From: JALYNX01 sp044867525
GTDB lineage: Bacteria > Actinomycetota > Acidimicrobiia > Spongiisociales > ZC4RG35
Direction: 5' to 3'
Length of the DNA stretch: 26,289 bases
Assembly (NCBI GenBank): GCA_044867525.1
Contig: JBIOVB010000116.1
Coordinates: 1-26,289, forward strand
Numbering within the stretch: position 1 is the stretch's first letter; every line of letters starts with the position of its first letter. The position numbers and the translations under genes are program-made. The notes beneath the pieces were generated by a model. It searched no databases, was not told the origin of the DNA, and saw only the letters and a list, made by a program, of their open reading frames with translations. Below, one piece after another: positions 21,384 to 26,289 of the stretch.

Positions 21384-22736
21384 TTGGCCGACCTCCGTCG
21401 TCTCCTCGACGAGGGAAAACCCATCTTCGGTACCGATGGGGTACGAGGTGTCGCCGGCTCGGAGCTGACACCTGAGCTCGCTCTCTCCATTGGTCGGGCT
21501 GCGGGATCCCACCTGAGGAACGGGCCGGTGGTCGTTGGCCGGGACACGCGCCGCTCCGGGGAGATGCTGAGCCTGGCTCTTCAATCGGGGTTTCACTCCG
21601 TGGGGATCGACACGGTCGACGTCGGAGTGCTCCCCAGTGGTGGCATCAGCTTCTTGACCGCGACCTCCGGCGCCACGATGGGAGCGATCGTCTCCGCCTC
21701 GCACAACCCGGCCGAGGACAACGGCATCAAGCTTCTCGCCGCTCGGGGGACCAAGCTCCCCGACGAGCTGGAGCGGGAGATCGAAGATCGGATTCGGGCC
21801 AAAGGCAGCAGGTCTGCGCTCGGCCCGGCGATCGGCACCAGGTTCCAGGACCCGGACGCGGTCGAGTCCTATGTCTCCCACCTGGTCGGCATCTCCCGTT
21901 ACCGTTTGAGCGGCCTCCAAGTCGCCCTCGATTGCGCCAACGGCGCCGCCTATCAGGCCGCTCCCCGGGTCTTCAACCGGCTCCACGCCGACCTCGAGGT
22001 CTTCGCCGATACCCCCGATGGCACCAACATCAACCAGGGCGTGGGTGCCACCCATCCCGAGTTCCTCGCACTCCACGCCAATGGAAGGATCGGCCTCACC
22101 TTCGACGGTGATGCCGACCGGCTCATCGCAATCGACGAAGACGGGCGGGTCGCCAACGGGGACGTGATAATGGCCGTGCTCGCCAGGCACCTGAAGGCGC
22201 AGGGAAAGCTCACCAGGAACCTCGTGGTCGCAACGGTGATGTCGAACCTCGGCTTTCGGAAGTCGATGGCGGAGGCCGAGATCGAGGTGGTCGAGACCCA
22301 GGTCGGCGATCGTTATGTGATGGAGGCCCTGGCGGAGCGCAAGGGCCTGCTCGGCGGCGAGCAGTCCGGTCACATCATCTTCCTCGACAAGGGCCAGACC
22401 GGGGACGGCCTGCTCACCGCAGTCCGCCTCCTCGATGTGGTCGCGGGGACGGGCAAAGAGCTGCGTGAGCTGCGTTCGGAGGCCATCTTCGAGTATCCCC
22501 AGATCCTGCACAACGTGCGGGTCCAGCGCAGCGCCGACCTGTCAGGGGCCTCCGACATCTGGGAGGAAGTAAGGCTCATCGAGGAGGAGCTCGGTGCCGA
22601 GGGCCGGGTTCTGGTCCGGGCGTCGGGCACCGAGCCTCTGATCCGGATCATGGTGGAAGCCTCTTCCGAAGAGAGAGCCAGGCACTACGCTGACAGGCTG
22701 ACGACAGTCACCGAGCACACATTCGGAAAGGGGTGA
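21384..22736 (+). CDS. glmM: Phosphoglucosamine mutase
   Basis: The 450-residue enzyme converts glucosamine-6-P to glucosamine-1-P for UDP-GlcNAc and peptidoglycan. FGTDGVRG lies at residues 15-22, the phosphoserine is S106 in SASHNP, the metal loop is FDGDADR, and the sugar-binding GGEQSGH is about residue 328. The C-terminal VRASGTEPLIRIMVE binds phosphate. The start is taken as TTG 21384, because no ATG or GTG lies between it and FGTDG; the only upstream ATG (21309) would overlap rpsI by 74 nt. It is the first of the UDP-GlcNAc genes, with glmS next. Confidence 0.93.
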   Translation: MADLRRLLDEGKPIFGTDGVRGVAGSELTPELALSIGRAAGSHLRNGPVVVGRDTRRSGEMLSLALQSGFHSVGIDTVDVGVLPSGGISFLTATSGATMGAIVSASHNPAEDNGIKLLAARGTKLPDELEREIEDRIRAKGSRSALGPAIGTRFQDPDAVESYVSHLVGISRYRLSGLQVALDCANGAAYQAAPRVFNRLHADLEVFADTPDGTNINQGVGATHPEFLALHANGRIGLTFDGDADRLIAIDEDGRVANGDVIMAVLARHLKAQGKLTRNLVVATVMSNLGFRKSMAEAEIEVVETQVGDRYVMEALAERKGLLGGEQSGHIIFLDKGQTGDGLLTAVRLLDVVAGTGKELRELRSEAIFEYPQILHNVRVQRSADLSGASDIWEEVRLIEEELGAEGRVLVRASGTEPLIRIMVEASSEERARHYADRLTTVTEHTFGKG

Positions 22737-22740
22737 GACA

Positions 22741-22880
22741 GGGAGCAAAGCCAGAGCGTGCGCAATAGCAACCAGCGCCAGGCCTCGCAGCACAGCGAGG
22801 TGACGAGGAGGAAGGTCATCGAAGATTTCGGCGGATGCCTTCCCGGCCAGCTCAGGTCGTGAGGATGGGAGCAAAACCCG
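22741..22880 (+). repeat. Intergenic repeat-like stretch between glmM and glmS
   Basis: In the 292-nt gap, GGGAGCAAA occurs at 22741-22749 and again at 22867-22875. A 6-bp perfect hairpin CCTCGC-AGCACA-GCGAGG sits at 22783-22800, followed by GTGACGAGGAGG. Similar hairpin plus GAGGACGAGGA is found in the rpsK-rpsD palindrome read on its minus strand, so the two might share a repeat family, though most bases differ. The hairpin may also end the glmM transcript. No protein is convincing here. Confidence 0.35.
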
Positions 22881-22959
22881 GGAGTGATCTCGGAACAGAA
22901 GCCCATCCGTGAGCGCCGGCCCCCCGGCTCCGCGCACGCATTCACCACCGATACCCATT

Positions 22960-23010
22960 CGAAATTTGGACCTACAGGTCACCATTTGAACCCCGGCCGT
23001 CCAAATTTCG
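22960..23010 (+). promoter_or_regulatory. 12-bp inverted repeat just upstream of glmS
   Basis: CGAAATTTGGAC (22960-22971) and GTCCAAATTTCG (22999-23010) are perfect inverted copies, 27 nt apart, and 18 nt before the glmS ATG. Both arms are AT-rich in a GC-rich window, and the outer CCATT/AATGG also pairs if 3 nt are skipped. A smaller dyad GACCT-AC-AGGTC (22969-22980) lies within. It could be an operator or an mRNA hairpin near the ribosome binding site. The sequence does not resemble the glmS ribozyme. Confidence 0.6.
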
Positions 23011-23028
23011 GGAAATGGAAGAGGAGAT

Positions 23029-24855
23029 ATGTGCGGAATCGTTGGATACGTCGGGCCCCGCTCCGTTGTGGATGTCCTGATGCCGGGCTTGGCCCGGCTC
23101 GAATACCGGGGCTACGACTCGGCCGGGGTCGCCCTCAACCACGGCGACTCTTTGACCGTCCTCAAGCAGGCCGGACGGATTGCGGACCTGCAGCACCTGG
23201 TAGACCGTGAGGCGCCTGCGCTCGCCCACGCCGGGATAGGCCACACCCGGTGGGCGACACACGGTGCCCCGAACACGGGCAATGCCCATCCCCATCTCGA
23301 CTGCACCCGTGACGTCGTGGTGGTCCACAACGGGATCATCGAGAACTGGGTCGAGCTCAAGGAGAAGCTGGTGGAGAACGGGCACATCTTCGAGAGCGAC
23401 ACCGACACCGAGGTCGTGGCGCACATGATCGAGGAGATGGCCGGCCTCAGCATCGCCGACGCAGTTCGCCAGGTAATGAGCCAATGCGACGGGGCCCTGG
23501 CCCTGGTCGTGATGCGGCGCTCTGAGCCCGAAGTGCTCGTAGGGGCACGTCGTGGCTCGCCCCTGGTCGTGGGTCGGGGCGAGGGTGAGAACTTCCTTGC
23601 CTCCGACATCCCGGCCTTCCTGGAGCACACCCGGGAGATGGTCGTGGTCGAAGACGATCGCATCGTCGAGATTCGACCGACCTCGATCAACATGACCGAC
23701 CTCTCCGGAAACCGGGTCGAGCTCGACCAACGCACCGTGGAGTGGGACTTGGAGGCTGCAGAGAAGGGCGGGTACGAGACCTTCATGCTGAAAGAGATCT
23801 TCGAACAGCCCCATGCCATAGCGGACACTCTCGCCGGGCGGGTCAGCGTCCCCGGGCGGGTGGTACTCGACGAGCTCGAAATCGACAACGCCGAGCTGAG
23901 AGCGATCGACAAGGTGTTCGTTGTGGCCTGTGGGACTTCATACCACGCAGCGATGATGGCCAAGTACGCCATAGAGCGTTGGGCCCGGCTCCCGGTAGAG
24001 ATCGACATCGCCTCCGAGTTCAGGTACCGGGACCCGGTGCTCGACGCCAACTCCCTGGTGATCGGTATCAGCCAGTCCGGGGAGACCATCGACACACTGG
24101 CCGCGGTGCGTTATGCGAAGGCACAGGGCTCCACGGTCATCGGGGTGTCCAACGTGGTGGAGTCGGCTCTGGCTCGGGAGTCTGATGCCGTTCTCTACAC
24201 CCGGGCCGGGCCGGAGATCGGGGTGGCGGCGACCAAGACGTTCACTACTCAGTTGGTGGCAATGCAACTGCTCGGCCTCTACCTGGCCCAGGTGCGAGGT
24301 GCCCTCGACCCGGGTGCCATCGAGCTCCTGGTGAACGACATGCTCCGGCTTCCAGAGCAGGTGGAACGGGTCTTGGAGCGGGCGGAGGCAATCGCACCAC
24401 TCGGCCAGACCTGGGCCGACACCGAGCACTTCTTCTTCCTCGGCCGATCCGGGGACTTTCCGGTCGCCATGGAGGGCGCCTTGAAGCTCAAGGAGATTGC
24501 CTACGTTCGGGCCGAGGGTTATGCCGCCGGCGAGATGAAACATGGGCCGATTGCGTTGATCGAGCCCGGCGTCGTGGTTCTCGGCATCGCCACCGACAGT
24601 CATGTGAGGACCAAGACGCTGTCCAACATGGAAGAGATGAAGGCGCGGGGCGCGACCATCGTCCTCGTCGCCGAGGAGGGGGACGATGTTGGGCAGGTTG
24701 CGGACCACGTGATCAGGGTTCCGGCCGGTCCCGACTTGCTGTGCACCGTCACCGCCGTGGTTCCACTCCAGTTGCTCGCTTACTACATCGCCACCGCCCG
24801 CGGCATGGACGTCGACAAGCCCCGGAACCTGGCGAAGACGGTGACGGTGGAGTGA
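23029..24855 (+). CDS. glmS: Glutamine-fructose-6-phosphate aminotransferase (isomerizing)
   Basis: The 608-residue enzyme makes glucosamine-6-P from fructose-6-P and glutamine. Residue 2 is the catalytic Cys (MCGIVGYVG), and the glutaminase domain carries RLEYRGYDSAG, GHTRWATHG and HNGIIEN. Two SIS domains follow: CGTSYHAAMMAKY and SQSGETIDTLAAVRYAK in the first, GRSGDFPVAMEGALKLKEIAY and GEMKHGPIALI in the second. The C-terminus is KTVTVE, the usual end. AGAGGAG precedes ATG 23029. It works directly before GlmM in the pathway. Confidence 0.97.
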   Translation: MCGIVGYVGPRSVVDVLMPGLARLEYRGYDSAGVALNHGDSLTVLKQAGRIADLQHLVDREAPALAHAGIGHTRWATHGAPNTGNAHPHLDCTRDVVVVHNGIIENWVELKEKLVENGHIFESDTDTEVVAHMIEEMAGLSIADAVRQVMSQCDGALALVVMRRSEPEVLVGARRGSPLVVGRGEGENFLASDIPAFLEHTREMVVVEDDRIVEIRPTSINMTDLSGNRVELDQRTVEWDLEAAEKGGYETFMLKEIFEQPHAIADTLAGRVSVPGRVVLDELEIDNAELRAIDKVFVVACGTSYHAAMMAKYAIERWARLPVEIDIASEFRYRDPVLDANSLVIGISQSGETIDTLAAVRYAKAQGSTVIGVSNVVESALARESDAVLYTRAGPEIGVAATKTFTTQLVAMQLLGLYLAQVRGALDPGAIELLVNDMLRLPEQVERVLERAEAIAPLGQTWADTEHFFFLGRSGDFPVAMEGALKLKEIAYVRAEGYAAGEMKHGPIALIEPGVVVLGIATDSHVRTKTLSNMEEMKARGATIVLVAEEGDDVGQVADHVIRVPAGPDLLCTVTAVVPLQLLAYYIATARGMDVDKPRNLAKTVTVE

Positions 24856-24863
24856 CGACGTTT

Positions 24864-24881
24864 CCGGCCCGACGAGGCCGG
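24864..24881 (+). terminator. GC-rich hairpin after glmS
   Basis: CCGGCC-CGACGA-GGCCGG, a perfect 6-bp stem, begins 9 nt after the glmS stop. No T-run follows, so it would be a tract-less terminator if it acts as one. The acpS -10 box lies 24 nt further on, which fits a transcript boundary here. Confidence 0.45.
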
Positions 24882-24904
24882 GCGGGCGTCGATGCAGTGA
24901 CCGG

Positions 24905-24910
24905 TAACCT
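24905..24910 (+). promoter_or_regulatory. Candidate -10 box, leaderless, for acpS
   Basis: TAACCT lies 6 nt before GTG 24917, in CCGGTAACCTGATC, which matches the coaA upstream sequence at 13 of 14 positions. No SD precedes the GTG. This points to a message starting at the start codon. Confidence 0.5.
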
Positions 24911-24916
24911 GATCGT

Positions 24917-25294
24917 GTGCGCATCCTCGGCCTCGGAGTCGATCTGGCAGACATAGCACGGGTCGAGCATGTGCTCGACCGCTATCCACGCTTCGCCGAG
25001 CGTTGCTTCACCGAGCACGAGCGCGAGTACGCCTTCCGTTATGCCTCCCCGGCGCGCCGTTTCGCCGCCCGGTTCGCCGGCAAAGAGGCGGTCATGAAGT
25101 CGTTGGGCACGGGGTGGCGTCGGATCGGATGGCAGGACATCGAGATCACCGGAGGTGGCAAGCCCACCGTCAACATGTTTGGTGCCGCGGCCAACAGAGC
25201 TCGCGGCCTCGGGATCACCGAGGTGTTGGTGACCATCACGCATACCGACACCTCGGCACTGGTGATGGCGGTGGCCGTTGGCGAACACGACTGA
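24917..25294 (+). CDS. acpS: Holo-[acyl-carrier-protein] synthase
   Basis: The 125-residue enzyme transfers phosphopantetheine from CoA to acyl carrier protein. GVDLADIARV contains the magnesium-binding Asp9, and RFAGKEAVMKSLG holds Glu57; the C-terminal VTITHTDTSALVMAVA is also typical. The start is GTG 24917. It consumes the product of the pathway that coaA opens, though coaA is 7 kb away, and shares coaA's type of promoter. The glycosyltransferase follows 6 nt later. Confidence 0.95.
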   Translation: MRILGLGVDLADIARVEHVLDRYPRFAERCFTEHEREYAFRYASPARRFAARFAGKEAVMKSLGTGWRRIGWQDIEITGGGKPTVNMFGAAANRARGLGITEVLVTITHTDTSALVMAVAVGEHD

Positions 25295-25300
25295 GCTGCA

Positions 25301-26289
25301 GTGCCCCGTGCCCTGATCATGGCTGCCACCGGGCGAAGAAGGGGAGCCGAGGTGTCCACGCTTCGCCTCGGGCAGGGGCTCCGTGATCGCGGGTGGGAAA
25401 TCGATACCGTGAGCCTGACCAGCGCCGGAGTCGATCAGATCAACGGACTGGAGCCCCTGACTACGGTCGACTCGGCAAAGCCAGGGCGGCTCAACTCCGG
25501 CATCAGCCGCGCGCTGGTGGCTCGCATCCGCCAGCTGCAGCCAGATGTGCTCGTCGCCAACGGAGGGCTGACCCTGCGCTACGGAGCGCTCGCCACCCGG
25601 TCAACCGATGCTCCATTGGCTTACATCGCGATCGGGGAGCCCCGATACTGGATCCGGTCCGCCTGGTCCCGCTCGGCGAACCGCTGGATGTTGAGGCGGG
25701 CCCGGGTCATCCTTGCGGTTTGCGAGGCCACCAGGTCCCAGCTCGTGGAGCTTGAGCCCTCCCTGGCCGAGCGGACGCACGTCACCTACACCGGGATCCC
25801 CGACGAGATGTTCGAGGTGCGCGGCCCCAACCCGGATGGCCCGCTTCGGGTGGTGTTCATCGGCAGTCTCACCCCCGAGAAGGACCCGTTGCTCGCGCTG
25901 CGCACCGTGGCAGCCGTCCCCGACACCATGCTCAGATTCGTCGGCGGTGGCTCCCTTGCCGACCAGGTGTCGAGAGAGGCCGATGCTCTCGGTGTGGCCG
26001 ACCGGGTCGAGTCGGTGGGGCCGGTGGAGGATGTGCGGCCACATCTGGCATGGGCCAATCTGCTCCTGTTGACCTCACAGACCGAAGGCCTCCCCGGGAC
26101 GGTGCTCGAGGCCGGAGCTGCGTCCCGCCCCGCCCTCGCAGTCGACGTGGGTGGTGTGAGGGAAGCGGTCCGCCACGGGGTCACCGGGCTGGTGGTCGAT
26201 CGGGATTCCGACGGCCTGGCATCGGCGCTGGCCACATTGGCGGGCGATCGCGGCCTGCTGCGGCGAATGGGAAGCGCCGCTCGACTGCA
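25301..26289 (+). CDS. Glycosyltransferase, GT4-like (3' end outside window)
   Basis: A frame open to the window edge encodes at least 329 residues. It begins (M)PRALIMAATGRRRGAEVSTL, a Rossmann beta strand and Gly-rich loop at the acceptor domain. The donor domain has VVFIGSLTPEKDPLLAL at about 185-201 and the GT-B ending motif TEGLPGTVLEAGAASRP, then VGGVREAVRHGVTGLVV. These are features of GT4 glycosyltransferases that use nucleotide sugars; the substrate cannot be told. Start GTG 25301 suits the first strand, with ATG 25319 as an alternative. It probably shares a transcript with acpS. Confidence 0.85.
   Translation, partial: MPRALIMAATGRRRGAEVSTLRLGQGLRDRGWEIDTVSLTSAGVDQINGLEPLTTVDSAKPGRLNSGISRALVARIRQLQPDVLVANGGLTLRYGALATRSTDAPLAYIAIGEPRYWIRSAWSRSANRWMLRRARVILAVCEATRSQLVELEPSLAERTHVTYTGIPDEMFEVRGPNPDGPLRVVFIGSLTPEKDPLLALRTVAAVPDTMLRFVGGGSLADQVSREADALGVADRVESVGPVEDVRPHLAWANLLLLTSQTEGLPGTVLEAGAASRPALAVDVGGVREAVRHGVTGLVVDRDSDGLASALATLAGDRGLLRRMGSAARL

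Noticed and set aside
22542..22985. Minus-strand frame of 147 codons covering the glmM-glmS gap
   Set aside because: It reads antisense to the end of glmM and then through the repeat-like spacer, with no domain and no ribosome binding site. The peptide pattern mirrors a GC-rich repeat, not a protein.
22737..23028. glmS ribozyme upstream of glmS
   Set aside because: I see none of the conserved core or pairing layout of that ribozyme, which is known mainly from Firmicutes; only simple inverted repeats are present.
1..26289. tRNA, rRNA, CRISPR array, insertion sequence with transposase, prophage or defence genes
   Set aside because: None seen by reading both strands: no cloverleaf-like gene ends, no regularly spaced direct repeats, and no integrase, transposase or restriction motifs in the frames.

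Overview
The window is a slice of a high-GC bacterial chromosome, almost certainly from an actinomycete-like (Actinomycetota) organism. The evidence is the fused str-S10-spc-alpha ribosomal operon followed by truA and rplM-rpsI-glmM-glmS-acpS, many GTG and TTG starts, actinobacterial-type S14 (zinc form), short -10-only promoters, and hairpins without U-tracts. A deep-branching class such as Acidimicrobiia is my guess; it rests on the protein style (intermediate S4, extended S3) and not on any search.

Region 1 (1-12247, + strand): the end of tuf runs 6 nt before rpsJ. The complete S10 block (rpsJ rplC rplD rplW rplB rpsS rplV rpsC rplP rpmC rpsQ) and spc block (rplN rplX rplE rpsZ rpsH rplF rplR rpsE rpmD rplO secY adk map) follow, mostly with 1-4 nt overlaps that imply translational coupling. 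Region 2 (12222-15406): a promoter inside the end of map, with a structured leader in the place where infA usually sits, leads into rpmJ rpsM rpsK rpsD rpoA rplQ. A roughly 160-bp imperfect palindrome sits exactly between rpsK and rpsD.

Region 3 (15407-18944): rplQ and truA, often adjacent, are separated by two leftward membrane-protein genes, pantothenate kinase coaA and a Yip1-like membrane protein. Region 4 (18930-20425, - strand): threonine dehydratase ilvA and a downstream 65-codon small gene with a strong ribosome binding site. Region 5 (20426-26289, + strand): rplM-rpsI-glmM, then glmS behind a 12-bp inverted repeat, acpS, and a glycosyltransferase cut by the window end.

Together the genes build the ribosome, RNA polymerase alpha, the Sec channel and N-terminal Met removal. 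The second half adds CoA (coaA) and its use on acyl carrier protein (acpS), and UDP-GlcNAc precursors (glmS, glmM) for the cell wall. Nothing here is a defence system, prophage, CRISPR array, tRNA or rRNA. The most interesting signals are the palindromic element in the alpha operon, the repeat-bearing acidic tail of S3, the missing infA, the variant zinc site of S4, the inverted repeats upstream of glmS and between ilvA and rplM, and repeated leaderless-type promoters.
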